Positions 7,452 through 16,006 of a stretch of DNA of 21,585 nucleotides are shown here, in pieces (position 1 is the first letter of the stretch; every line of letters starts with the position of its first letter). Both the position numbers and the translations under genes were made by a program. A model generated the notes under the pieces. The model saw nothing but the letters and a program-made list of their open reading frames with translations. It did no database searches and had not been told where the DNA came from. The stretch spans positions 1 to 21,585 of the forward strand of contig JANTHA010000005.1 of the NCBI GenBank assembly GCA_024762625.1, read 5' to 3'. The stretch is from Thiotrichaceae bacterium (GTDB lineage Bacteria; Pseudomonadota; Gammaproteobacteria; Thiotrichales; Thiotrichaceae).

Positions 7452-8576
7452 ATGACCAAACACATTGGCATACTCACCGCAGGCGGCGATAGCCCTGGCC
7501 TTAATGCAGCGATTCGCGGCGTAGGAAAAACAGCCCTGGGTCGCTACGGTATGCAAGTCATTGGTTTCCTTGATGGTTTCCGCGGGCTGGTGGATAACCG
7601 CAGCATCCGCCTAGATAGCGACAGTCTATCCGGCATTCTGACCAAGGGCGGAACCATCCTCGGCACCAGCAGGGACAAGCCGCACCGCATGGTGTTCGGC
7701 GGCAAAAAGCAGGATATGACGGATGTCATCGTCGAAAATTACCACGCCAACCACCTTGACGCGCTGGTCTGTATCGGCGGCGGCGGCACCCAAAAGAACG
7801 CCCTGCAACTGATGCAGAAGGGGCTCAATATCATCACATTGCCAAAGACGATTGATAACGATGTCGCCCTGACCGACACCACCTTTGGATTCGACACGGC
7901 GCTTGGAATCGCCACAGACGCCATTGACCGTCTGCACAGCACCGCACACAGTCACCACCGTATCATCGTGGTAGAGATCATGGGGCACCGCGCCGGCTGG
8001 CTGGCGCTGGGATCCGGCATCGCTGGCGGCGCAGATGTCATATTAATTCCCGAAATACCCTACCGCCTGGAAACTGTTTCCGAAGCGATTCGCAAACGGG
8101 TACAGGGCGGCAAGAAGTTCAGCATTGTTGCGGTAGCCGAAGGCGCGCTGCCTGAAGATCAGGCCAGGTTGGTTAACGCGGCAAGAGCCGCTAAAGACAA
8201 GGCGACTGACAAAAAGAATCGTAAACAGGCCAAACAGGAGCTTTCCGCACTGGAAGCCGCCAATGTAAACCACACCGTTTCCTTGTCACAGCAACTTGAA
8301 ACCATGACCGGACTGGAATCCAGAGTTACCATCCTCGGCCACTTGCAGCGCGGCGGTACACCATCGGCTGCAGATCGACTGCTTGCCACCCGGCTCGGAA
8401 GCGCCTGCGCGGATCTGATCGCCCAGGAACAATTCGGGATAATGGTCGCCGCCAGAGGCGACGACGCCGTAGCGGTACCCTTGCGAGACGTCGCAGGCAA
8501 TAAGAAACTTGTCCCGCGGAACCACCCCTGGCTAATTAGCGCCAGAAATGTGGGTACTGTGTTTGGCGACGAGTAA
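7452..8576 (+). CDS. 6-phosphofructokinase, probably PPi-dependent or mixed-substrate
   Basis: 374 residues; phosphorylates fructose 6-phosphate to fructose 1,6-bisphosphate in the cytoplasm. Family signatures: [11 protein letters not shown] at the N-terminus; PKTIDND (131-137) with catalytic D135; the [12 protein letters not shown] sugar-phosphate segment; [16 protein letters not shown]. Lys132 replaces the Gly of ATP-using E. coli PfkA (G124); lysine there is the hallmark of pyrophosphate-using or group III enzymes, and the reaction is then reversible. The phosphate-donor loop reads GGGGTQKNA (109-117): both the Asp103 and Gly104 positions of E. coli are Gly, whereas PPi enzymes usually have GGDD. 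A Lys/Ala-rich helical insert lies at about 235-275. AGGAA precedes the ATG. The gene converges on that for pyruvate phosphate dikinase, another PPi-linked enzyme. Family certain; donor choice inferred. Confidence 0.93.
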   Translation: MTKHIGILTAGGDSPGLNAAIRGVGKTALGRYGMQVIGFLDGFRGLVDNRSIRLDSDSLSGILTKGGTILGTSRDKPHRMVFGGKKQDMTDVIVENYHANHLDALVCIGGGGTQKNALQLMQKGLNIITLPKTIDNDVALTDTTFGFDTALGIATDAIDRLHSTAHSHHRIIVVEIMGHRAGWLALGSGIAGGADVILIPEIPYRLETVSEAIRKRVQGGKKFSIVAVAEGALPEDQARLVNAARAAKDKATDKKNRKQAKQELSALEAANVNHTVSLSQQLETMTGLESRVTILGHLQRGGTPSAADRLLATRLGSACADLIAQEQFGIMVAARGDDAVAVPLRDVAGNKKLVPRNHPWLISARNVGTVFGDE

Positions 8577-8578
8577 TA

Positions 8579-8595
8579 ACTCTCATAACTAGAGT
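8579..8595. terminator. Possible weak bidirectional terminator
   Basis: ACTCT (8579-8583), 7-base loop, AGAGT (8591-8595), in the 42-bp gap between convergent genes. T-rich sequence follows on the plus strand after some 15 bases. The stem is only 5 bp, so confidence is low. Confidence 0.25.
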
Positions 8596-8618
8596 AGCAG
8601 GCTAAATGTTACTTTATT

Positions 8619-11381
8619 TTATTCAGTCAAGCTTGCATGCGCCGCAGCAAGACGCGCAACTGGAACTCTTGGAGCTGAACAGGAAACATAGTTCAAGCCT
8701 GCTTTCTGGCAGAATCGTATGGATTCAGGATGTCCCCCGTGTTCTCCGCAAATACCGACACTTAAATCCGGGCGCTGCTTTCGACCCCATTCCACGGCGA
8801 GTTTCATTAATTTTCCTGTGCCCTTGGTATCCAGTACTTCAAACGGGTTATCCTGCAGAATGCCATTCTCGTTATATAGCGGCAGAAACTTGTTTTCAGC
8901 ATCTTCACGGGAGAATGAGAATGTCGCCTGGGTAAGGTCATTGGTTCCAAACGAGAAAAACTCTGCTTCTTTAGCCAGCGATTCTGCTCGCATACAGGCG
9001 CGCACGACTTCAATCATGGTGCCAAACTTGAAATGAAGTTTTTGTCCGCATTTCTCCTCCGCTTCTTTGCGAATCTGGTCAACATGGGTTTTTACGAAAA
9101 CAAGCTCTTGTGCAGTACATACCTGGGGAACCATGACCTGAGGATAAACATCAATGCCTTTGCGCGCACATTCAGCCGTTGCTTCAAGCACCGCCCTTAT
9201 TTGCATGGCATAAATTTCAGGAAAAGTAATCCCTAAACGCACACCGCGATGCCCCAGCATGGGGTTTGTTTCAAAAAGCATACGCACCTTGCGCAACATG
9301 GTTTCTTTTACCTTGATGGTTTTTTCGACCAGATAAGGGTCAACCATTCCCTGTGCATCTTGAATCCTGGACACACCTTCGTCACTCAAATCAAGTAGGC
9401 TAACGCTATTCGCAAGAACTTCTACGCCCAGTGCAGAACGTCGTAGGGAATTCAATTTTTCAATATCATCCTCAAGTTGCTTTTCAGAGGGTAAAAATTC
9501 ATGGATGGGAGGATCCAGCAAACGGATAGTGACTGGATTAGGCGACATGGTTTCCAACAGCGCCTGGAAATCTGCGCGTTGCATGGGAAGAAGTTTGTTA
9601 AGCGCTTCCTCCCTTTGCTGTTTACTTTCCGCCATAATCATCTCAATGACTACGGGCAAACGCGTCTGATCATTGAACATTCGTTCGGTGCGACACAAAC
9701 CAATACCCTTAGCCCCATATCGTAATGCGCGTTCAGCATCGACCACAGTATCGGCATTCGCCATCACACCCAGGCGCGCCATTTCATCGGCCCAGTCAAG
9801 CAACGTATTCAATTCTGTTGAAAAATCCGGTTCGACTGTAGGCACTTCACCCAGATAGACATTACCACTGGTTCCGTCAATCGTAATGATATCCCCTTCT
9901 TTAATAACCCTGTCTCCTACATACGCCTCACGTCGCATCACGTCAACCTGAATACCCTCAGCGCCTGCAACACAGGGTTTTCCCATTCCCCTGGCGACAA
10001 CGGCGGCATGAGATGTTTTTCCACCGCGACTTGTCAATATCCCTTCGGACGAGAAAAAACCATGGATGTCTTCGGGTTTGGTTTCTTCACGCAATAAAAT
10101 GACGCGTTTACCCTCTTTTCGTCCTAACAGCTCAGCCCTGTCGGCATCAAAGACAGCATGCCCAAAAGCCGCTCCCGGAGAGGCGGGCAACCCCTGGGCA
10201 AGAGGTTCGATTGTAATACTCGGATCAAGCCTAGGGTATAGCATTTGCTCCAGCAGCTCAGGTTGAATACGCAATAAAGCCTCTTTCTTGCTAATCAAAC
10301 CTTCTTTAACCATTTCAACCGATGAACGCACCATAGCAGCAGCATTCATTTTTCCATTACGAGTTTGCAAGCAATAAAGCGTACCGCGTTCTATGGTGAA
10401 CTCGAAATCCTGTACTTCGCGGTAGTGTTGTTCCAGTTTTTCCCTCAGAACGGCCAGCTGTCGAAACATCTCTGGCATTTCATCGGCCATTACATCCAGT
10501 TGTTTCGGTGTTCGGATTCCTGCAACTACATCCTCTCCCTGTGCATTGGTCAGATATTCGCCATATAATTTATTTTCACCGGTGCCAGGGTTGCGCGTGA
10601 AAGCAACGCCAGTTGCAGAATCATTTCCCCTATTGCCAAACACCATGGTGCAAATATTAACTGCGGTGCCATTCGCCATATCAGGCGTGATATTAAATTC
10701 TCGCCGATAATCAATCGCGCGTTTTCCCATCCAGGAATCAAAAACCGCCTTAATTGAAATTTCCAATTGTTCATACGGATCTTCCGGAAAGGAACTACCA
10801 GTTTGCTCTTCATAGACCTGCAGAAACCTTTGACAGATTTCTTGCAGGTCATCTGCCGACAAGCCAATATCTTCGCTAACATGAGAGCGTTGTTTTACCG
10901 CTTCAAACTGTTCGTCAAATAGCTCATCCGGAATATTCAATGCGACTTTGCCAAATAACTGAATAAACCGCCTGTATGCATCATAGCCAAAACGCGCATC
11001 GCCCGTTTGCATGATTTCGCCTTGAAGCGTTTCTGAATTCAGTCCAAGATTGAGTATCGTATCCATCATTCCAGGCATGGATATGGCAGATCCGGAACGC
11101 ACTGATATCAACAATGGATTATCTTTATCGCCAAAACCTTTACCCGTGGTCTTTTCCACGCGTTTGATCTGTTCCTTGACCTGCTCCATGACACTTGAAG
11201 GTAGCTCCTTATTCTCTGAAGCCAGATATTCCAGACAAGCCTCGGTGCTAATCACAAAGCCCGGCGGTACATTCAGTCCAATTTGCGTCATTTCACAAAG
11301 GTTTGCGCCCTTGCCGCCTAATAGTTGTTTATTTTTGCCATCCCCTTCCGTGAAGGAAAAAACCTTTTGCTTATTCGTCAT
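8619..11381 (-). CDS. ppdK: Pyruvate, phosphate dikinase
   Basis: Interconverts pyruvate + ATP + Pi with phosphoenolpyruvate + AMP + PPi in the cytoplasm. Domains in order: ATP-grasp nucleotide-binding part (GGKGANLCEMTQIG near the N-terminus, ERGTLYCLQTRNGK near 340); swivelling phosphohistidine domain with catalytic H458 in GGKTSHAAVVARGMGKPC; C-terminal PEP/pyruvate TIM barrel with the conserved CRTERMF, NPMLGHRG and CGEHGG (C878) motifs. At 920 residues it is longer than the classic 874-residue enzyme. The extra roughly 44 residues all fall between HEFLP (627-631) and NPMLGHRG (from 706). No good ribosome site precedes the ATG; GGTAA is the nearest. Together with a PPi-type phosphofructokinase it suggests a pyrophosphate-linked, reversible glycolytic trunk. 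Monocistronic as far as can be seen. Confidence 0.97.
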   Translation of the reverse strand: MTNKQKVFSFTEGDGKNKQLLGGKGANLCEMTQIGLNVPPGFVISTEACLEYLASENKELPSSVMEQVKEQIKRVEKTTGKGFGDKDNPLLISVRSGSAISMPGMMDTILNLGLNSETLQGEIMQTGDARFGYDAYRRFIQLFGKVALNIPDELFDEQFEAVKQRSHVSEDIGLSADDLQEICQRFLQVYEEQTGSSFPEDPYEQLEISIKAVFDSWMGKRAIDYRREFNITPDMANGTAVNICTMVFGNRGNDSATGVAFTRNPGTGENKLYGEYLTNAQGEDVVAGIRTPKQLDVMADEMPEMFRQLAVLREKLEQHYREVQDFEFTIERGTLYCLQTRNGKMNAAAMVRSSVEMVKEGLISKKEALLRIQPELLEQMLYPRLDPSITIEPLAQGLPASPGAAFGHAVFDADRAELLGRKEGKRVILLREETKPEDIHGFFSSEGILTSRGGKTSHAAVVARGMGKPCVAGAEGIQVDVMRREAYVGDRVIKEGDIITIDGTSGNVYLGEVPTVEPDFSTELNTLLDWADEMARLGVMANADTVVDAERALRYGAKGIGLCRTERMFNDQTRLPVVIEMIMAESKQQREEALNKLLPMQRADFQALLETMSPNPVTIRLLDPPIHEFLPSEKQLEDDIEKLNSLRRSALGVEVLANSVSLLDLSDEGVSRIQDAQGMVDPYLVEKTIKVKETMLRKVRMLFETNPMLGHRGVRLGITFPEIYAMQIRAVLEATAECARKGIDVYPQVMVPQVCTAQELVFVKTHVDQIRKEAEEKCGQKLHFKFGTMIEVVRACMRAESLAKEAEFFSFGTNDLTQATFSFSREDAENKFLPLYNENGILQDNPFEVLDTKGTGKLMKLAVEWGRKQRPDLSVGICGEHGGHPESIRFCQKAGLNYVSCSAPRVPVARLAAAHASLTE

Positions 11382-11416
11382 AATGATTTACCAGATAGAT
11401 TTGTGGGTAACCCCAT

Positions 11417-11433
11417 GAACAAGAATTTTGTTC
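11417..11433. promoter_or_regulatory. Dyad GAACAA-N5-TTGTTC upstream of ppdK
   Basis: Perfect 6-bp arms with a 5-base spacer, centred about 44 bases before the ppdK start codon. This is in the right place for a repressor site or a leader hairpin. No protein can be assigned. Confidence 0.35.
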
Positions 11434-11539
11434 TAGTTACAAAAAATGATAGAAGCTCTCTTGTAATTGTTTTTTAACCATGCACTGTTTTAAAACCTCG
11501 TGGACATAGTCGAAAAATATAGCATAAGCGGGCCATGAC

Positions 11540-11561
11540 GACATTCAAATGACATTCGAAT
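11540..11561. repeat. Tandem 11-bp direct repeat upstream of ppdK
   Basis: GACATTCAAAT (11540-11550) is followed directly by GACATTCGAAT (11551-11561), 10 of 11 identical. The period of one helical turn would place two protein sites on one face of the DNA. Confidence 0.75.
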
Positions 11562-11762
11562 AAAACCGCTAAGGTTTTGACCTAAAACAAGAAAACCATC
11601 ATTATCATCTAATACCCCTATGAGAGCGAGTAATCTGCAGATTCAACGCCGAAAATGCAACATCATAATTCAGATAATGAACCAGCTTAACTTCACGCAT
11701 GTTTAAGCGACACCCTATCCGCAAAACAGCAAAGCAGGCTGGAATATCGTTTTTTTATTACA

Positions 11763-13355
11763 TCAGGCAACTTGGCGTAGTCTTTCGTTGTCATGTCGTT
11801 CGCGACGCCTTTTGCCCGGTATTTCTCGCAATAACAGTGAGGGTTCCGTCATACCCGCAGGCGGATTGATGCCCATCAGTTCCAGCAAAGTTGGCGCAAC
11901 ATTTGCAAGCCCGCTATCGGAAGACAATTGCCAGTTATGTTCGTCAACAATCAGACAAGGAACCGGATAGATGGTGTGCTGGGTATGCGGATCGCCTGTA
12001 AACGGATCGACCATTTCTTCGCAGTTTCCGTGATCCGCCGTCAGCAAAACAGAATAGCCCGCGTTTTCAGCCGCTTCCATTACCCGCGTTGCTTCACTGT
12101 CCAGCGTTTCAACGGCTTCTATCACCGCGTCCTGTTTTGCGGTATGTCCGACCATGTCGCCGTTGGCGAAATTTACTACGATAAATGCATATTTCCCTTT
12201 GCTGATGGCGCCCACGACGGTATCGGCAACTTCCCTGGCGCTCATGGATGGTTTTTTATCATAGGTGGCGACATTGGGTGATGGAATCAAAGTTTGCTCT
12301 TCACCCGGGTAGGGCTCGGTGTGACCACCATTGAAAAAATAGGTGACATGCGCATATTTTTCGGTTTCCGCACAATGAAACTGGGCCAGTCCCAGCGAGC
12401 TGATCACATGCGCCAGCGTGGTCGCGGGTTGCTCAGGCTCAAAAGCATAGGGTAGCGGCAGATTGCGATCGTACGGCATTAAACAGGTAACCGAGGCCAA
12501 AGGCGTGTCGCCGCGGTCAAAACCACTAAAGCCAGGATCGCCCAGCGCCGCGACAATCTGTCTTGGCCGGTCCTTGCGAAAATTAAAACAGATTACGGGA
12601 TCATCTTTTCCGATCGCGCTAAATACGGGGAGCAATATCGGCTGGATAAACTCATCGGTATCGCCCGCCGAATAAGCGCTCAGAATGGCCGATCTGGCGC
12701 TTTTCGAGTGATGACCTTTGCCAAGCGTCAGTGCGCGCCATGCAAGCTCGGTGCGCTCCCAGTTGTTATCGCGATCCATTGCGTAATAGCGACCCATAAT
12801 ACTGGCGATAGCGCCGCCGCTTTCATGTAACAAAGGTTCGATTTTATTCAGGTAATCCAGGGCGGATTGCGGCGCGGCGTCTCTGCCATCCAGTATCATG
12901 TGCAGCAAAGGCTTTACCTGTTGCATTTTGCACAGCTTGATCAAGGCGATCAGGTGATCCAGATGACTATGTACGCCCCCATCCGAAACCAGACCCAGCA
13001 AGTGAAGCGGTTTGTTGTGCTTTCTCGCCAATCCTATCGAATCAAGCAAGGCGGCGTTAAAGAAAAATTCTTCACTGGCGATAGCGTCATTGATGCGAAC
13101 CAGATCCTGGCGAATCACCGAGCCTGCACCGAGGGTCAGATGGCCGACTTCTGAATTTCCCATCTGACCGTCTGGCAGACCCACAGATGCGCCCGAGGCT
13201 CTTAGCGCAGTGTGTGGGAAACGACTGAAATAATCATCAAGATTTGGCGTATCGGCTTCCAGTACGCCATTGTAGCGCTTACTGGGATTGATGCCGACGC
13301 CATCCAGTATGACAAGGACGACAGGACGGCGCGGCGCCCCTGAAATATTGAGCAT
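11763..13355 (-). CDS. gpmI: 2,3-bisphosphoglycerate-independent phosphoglycerate mutase
   Basis: Interconverts 3- and 2-phosphoglycerate with a two-metal (usually Mn) phosphatase/phosphotransferase mechanism; alkaline phosphatase superfamily, cytoplasmic monomer. 530 residues, near the usual 510-515 plus a basic C-terminal tail (GKRRRERHDNERL). Metal and catalytic motifs: VILDGVG with D18; MGNSEVGH with the phosphorylated S67; DGRDAAP; NFANGDMVGHT; LLTADHGNCEEM; and the closing His of TGDPHTQHT. AGAGGAT lies about 11 bases before the ATG. It stands in the same direction as ppdK but with a 381-bp gap, so it is probably a separate transcript. The enzyme works between the steps of the PFK and PPDK genes beside it. 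Confidence 0.98.
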   Translation of the reverse strand: MLNISGAPRRPVVLVILDGVGINPSKRYNGVLEADTPNLDDYFSRFPHTALRASGASVGLPDGQMGNSEVGHLTLGAGSVIRQDLVRINDAIASEEFFFNAALLDSIGLARKHNKPLHLLGLVSDGGVHSHLDHLIALIKLCKMQQVKPLLHMILDGRDAAPQSALDYLNKIEPLLHESGGAIASIMGRYYAMDRDNNWERTELAWRALTLGKGHHSKSARSAILSAYSAGDTDEFIQPILLPVFSAIGKDDPVICFNFRKDRPRQIVAALGDPGFSGFDRGDTPLASVTCLMPYDRNLPLPYAFEPEQPATTLAHVISSLGLAQFHCAETEKYAHVTYFFNGGHTEPYPGEEQTLIPSPNVATYDKKPSMSAREVADTVVGAISKGKYAFIVVNFANGDMVGHTAKQDAVIEAVETLDSEATRVMEAAENAGYSVLLTADHGNCEEMVDPFTGDPHTQHTIYPVPCLIVDEHNWQLSSDSGLANVAPTLLELMGINPPAGMTEPSLLLREIPGKRRRERHDNERLRQVA

Positions 13356-13739
13356 AATTTCTATTATCCTCTGATTAGCTAATGTATTAATCCACCATGC
13401 GTACTAAACAGGAAGCAAAAAACATGCCTAAAATCAGACGATCGATCAAAAACAACTTAAGCGTCATAAGTACTTGTTTTTTAGATATAATAAAAACGAT
13501 GCCCAATTTTTTATTTATTCATTATGCACAATCACTAGGCAAAATTATTTTTTTGCACCAAATCAGTCATTCCAGTCGAGCCTCTCAAAACCTTCGCTCT
13601 GGCTAAACATTTATGGGATTTGACTACAGAATACATTGAGCAGGAGGCAATAAATTTGTGCGATTGCAATCGAATTTGGCGGCACATTGACAAAACTGAC
13701 GAAATTAAAGGAAAAACAGTTTGGCGCGTTGAAATGTTT
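13356..13739. other. 384-bp intergenic region between the hyf-like operon and gpmI
   Basis: AT-rich in its gpmI-proximal part. It should hold the gpmI promoter, but no pair could be fixed; TAATAC-like -10 candidates lack a -35. A 69-codon frame at 13397-13606 shows no protein-like pattern. The only clear structure is the palindrome at 13651-13677. No strong intrinsic terminator is seen after the operon. Confidence 0.4.
13651..13677. promoter_or_regulatory. Palindrome CGATTGCAATCG with flanking AAATT/AATTT arms
   Basis: CGATTGCAATCG (13661-13672) is a perfect 12-bp palindrome. AAATT (13652-13656) and AATTT (13673-13677) extend it, with a 4-base bulge on the left. This could be an operator. 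It lies 63 bases past the end of the leftward operon and about 300 bases upstream of gpmI. Confidence 0.4.
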
Positions 13740-14249
13740 TTAGTCTGAAACAGCCAGCAAGATTCCCCTTAGCAGGTCGGTGGGCGTAGGCGGACAACCA
13801 GGAATACTGACGTCCACATCGAGCACATTCTGAACGGCGCCGCATGAGGCGTATGACACGCCAAATTCTCCGCCGTTGCAGGCGCATTCACCAGCGGCAA
13901 TAATGATTTTGGGTTTTGGCGTTGATTCAACGGCGCGCAACAGTGCGCTTTGCATATGGCGGCTGACGACGCCCGTGACTAATAAGGCATCGGCATGGCG
14001 CGGTGAAGCGACCATATGCACGCCAAAGCGGGCCAGGTCGTAAAACGGGTTGGCGAGTGCGTTAACTTCGAGTTCACAGCCGTTGCAGGAGCCGCTATCG
14101 ACTGAGCGTATCGCCAGACTGCCATCGAAACGCTTGTCCAGTGCTGATTTTACCTCAAAGCCTAGCGCTTCGAATTCATCGTCAGAGAGCGGCGCGATCT
14201 CTTCACTGAGCGTTCCTGTTCTGAAAATGGTGTTTACTATTCTTAACAT
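13740..14249 (-). CDS. NuoB/HyfI-like small subunit of a hydrogenase-related complex
   Basis: 169 residues, soluble, peripheral to the membrane. It is the counterpart of the group 4 [NiFe]-hydrogenase small subunit and complex I NuoB, which holds the cluster nearest the catalytic or quinone site. All four [4Fe-4S] ligands are present: C55 and C58 (GSCNGCELE, the hydrogenase-type CxxC and not the adjacent Cys pair of NuoB), C122 (GECACNGG) and C152 (IPGCPPTP). It is shorter than E. coli HycG/HyfI (about 250 residues), lacking their C-terminal extension. It is the last gene of the operon, 52 bases after the large-subunit gene, the only real gap in the set; the ribosome site is weak. Cluster retention points to an electron-transfer role even though the partner subunit has no nickel ligands. 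Confidence 0.92.
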   Translation of the reverse strand: MLRIVNTIFRTGTLSEEIAPLSDDEFEALGFEVKSALDKRFDGSLAIRSVDSGSCNGCELEVNALANPFYDLARFGVHMVASPRHADALLVTGVVSRHMQSALLRAVESTPKPKIIIAAGECACNGGEFGVSYASCGAVQNVLDVDVSIPGCPPTPTDLLRGILLAVSD

Positions 14250-14301
14250 ATTGTTTTTACTGCTACATTTTTTCTATTGCTTCTAATTTAATGTCAGAGC
14301 A

Positions 14302-15999
14302 TTACAAATCGACGCCAGAATACGATCCATTGACTGACTTGTTGCATACCGGGAAGTCAGGAACGATATTATTCTTTACAATCTGTTGCAGACAGGGCCA
14401 GTTAAACCAGCTGGGGTCGCGGGGATAAAATCGCGCTATTTTTCCCTCATGATCGAAACGGACATAGGTGACAATCTCACCGCGCCAGCCTTCCAGGATC
14501 CCTAGCCCATGTGTATTTACGGGCGCTTCAAATGCCATGCTGATTGGACCTTCAGGTAAGTTGCGTAACAATTTGCGTTGAAATTGTAATGATGCAACGA
14601 CTTCCTGAACACGGATTTTAAGCCGTGAAGCCACGTCGCCCTGCTCCAGTAACGGGCAATTTAGCGGATTATCCTGATAAGGCGGATACGGTTTGTGTAA
14701 GCGAACATCGTCATCCATGCCGCTGGCGCGAGCAACATATCCCAGTGCGCCAAAGCGGCGCGCCGTCTGTTCACTCAGGTAACCAGTTGTGACCAGTCTA
14801 TCCATCAGTGAGGCATTATCTTCAAGTATGTTAGCCAGTTGCGAAACATGCTCGATCAAAGCGGAAATTTCGCTGTTTAACAGTGTTGCGTTTTCTTCGC
14901 TAATGTCATGAACAACCCCACCAGGAATGACGTTATCCATCATGAAACGGTGTTTGAATAATTGCTGGCTGCGCCGCTGCCATAATTCACGTAAGCGCCC
15001 GAACTGGATGTGGGCAAACGCGAAGCCGACATCATTGCAAATTGCGCCAATATCGCCAAGATGATTTGCGACCCGTTCACGTTCACACAACAGGCCGCGT
15101 AAGGCGCTGGCGCGCTCGGGTATTTCAATTTCCGCCGCCGACTCCATTGCCTGGCAGGCGGCCCAACCATGAGCGACTGTGCTATCGCCGGATACTCTTC
15201 CCGCAAGCCGCGCCAAAGCAGCTGGGTCGCGGCCAACGGCAAGTTTTTCAATCCCCTTGTGTACATAGGCAAGATGCTGCTCAAGCTGAATGATGTCTTC
15301 ACCTGCTGCACTAAAGCGAAAATGTCCCGGTTCGATCACGCCTGCATGAATCGGACCAACCGGAATTTCATAAACCGAAATACCATCAATCCGCTCAAAC
15401 GGGTATTCGCCATCGGCGGGGGTTCGATGTCGCGGATGTCCCTCAAGCGGGAAACCGTGGCGCAAGGGATACTCATCTTCTTTCCAGGCCTGATGGCGCG
15501 TCCAGCGACGTGAATCGATGCTTTTATCCAGCTTGTTGAAGCAGATGCCAAACATGTCGCTTGTGTGGCGCTCACAGCGAGATGCGCCAGGATAGAAGGC
15601 AGAATGGGATGCTATTTCTGGTAATGAGTCATCCTGTGTGTTTTCAAGCTGTGTTTCGACCAGTACATAGCGCCCCCTGATCACAAACAGGACAAACAGT
15701 GAAAATTGATCAATAACGACCTCACCGGAATGATCAAGTTGATGATCCGCCCAGCCAGCCGCCCAGCGAGCGTTAAGCGCATGTGCTTCTTTAGCGACAA
15801 TTTCCCAGCTGTTTGCGGCTACCTTCCAGTGAATACAAGCAAGCTTGTCAGAATCAGGCTGTTCGGTAATGCGCCCCGAGCCAATCTGGTTTTTGAGGGC
15901 GTCAATCCAGTTATCAGACGCATCGTTCTGTGTAACGACATTCGTTGCTGCACTGTTTGTATGATCGGTTATTGGGGCCTTGTCCATGTTGTTACTCAT
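14302..15999 (-). CDS. HyfG-like large subunit lacking all four nickel-ligand cysteines
   Basis: 565 residues from the ATG at 15999, eight bases after the hyfF-like stop; a longer frame opens at 16047 but would overlap hyfF by 41 bases and has no ribosome site. The N-terminal third is NuoC-like (ERHTSDMFGICF, then DEYPLRHGFPLEGHPRHR); the rest is NuoD/hydrogenase large-subunit-like, the fusion seen in HycE and HyfG. The L1 motif RxCGxCxxxH is here RVSGDSTVAH (268-277), with Cys replaced by S270 and S273. The C-terminal L2 CxxC is NGSYSGVDL (557-565), with S559 and G562. No [NiFe] centre can form, and there is no cleavable tail for a maturation protease. It resembles the Ehr-type subunits between group 4 hydrogenases and complex I. 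The substrate is unknown; a quinone-like site is possible. Confidence 0.93.
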   Translation of the reverse strand: MSNNMDKAPITDHTNSAATNVVTQNDASDNWIDALKNQIGSGRITEQPDSDKLACIHWKVAANSWEIVAKEAHALNARWAAGWADHQLDHSGEVVIDQFSLFVLFVIRGRYVLVETQLENTQDDSLPEIASHSAFYPGASRCERHTSDMFGICFNKLDKSIDSRRWTRHQAWKEDEYPLRHGFPLEGHPRHRTPADGEYPFERIDGISVYEIPVGPIHAGVIEPGHFRFSAAGEDIIQLEQHLAYVHKGIEKLAVGRDPAALARLAGRVSGDSTVAHGWAACQAMESAAEIEIPERASALRGLLCERERVANHLGDIGAICNDVGFAFAHIQFGRLRELWQRRSQQLFKHRFMMDNVIPGGVVHDISEENATLLNSEISALIEHVSQLANILEDNASLMDRLVTTGYLSEQTARRFGALGYVARASGMDDDVRLHKPYPPYQDNPLNCPLLEQGDVASRLKIRVQEVVASLQFQRKLLRNLPEGPISMAFEAPVNTHGLGILEGWRGEIVTYVRFDHEGKIARFYPRDPSWFNWPCLQQIVKNNIVPDFPVCNKSVNGSYSGVDL

Positions 16000-16006
16000 T
16001 GCCAAC

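Larger units (their letters stand above)
11382..11762. other. 381-bp intergenic region, ppdK promoter side
   Basis: It lies between the ppdK start and the gpmI stop, both leftward. No gene is seen. Contents: a dyad GAACAA-N5-TTGTTC (11417-11433) close to ppdK, a tandem 11-bp repeat (11540-11561), a hairpin AAAACC-GCTAA-GGTTTT (11562-11578), and a T-rich stretch near 11750. No strong sigma70 pair could be fixed for ppdK. For gpmI only a 4-bp CAGC/GCTG stem was found as a possible terminator. Confidence 0.4.

Noticed and set aside
8606..8935. Frames on the plus strand opposite the 3' end of ppdK
   Set aside because: They lie opposite conserved PPDK motifs, including CGEHGG, and have no independent support.
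13397..13606. 69-codon open frame before gpmI
   Set aside because: No ribosome site and no family resemblance; it lies in the likely gpmI promoter region.
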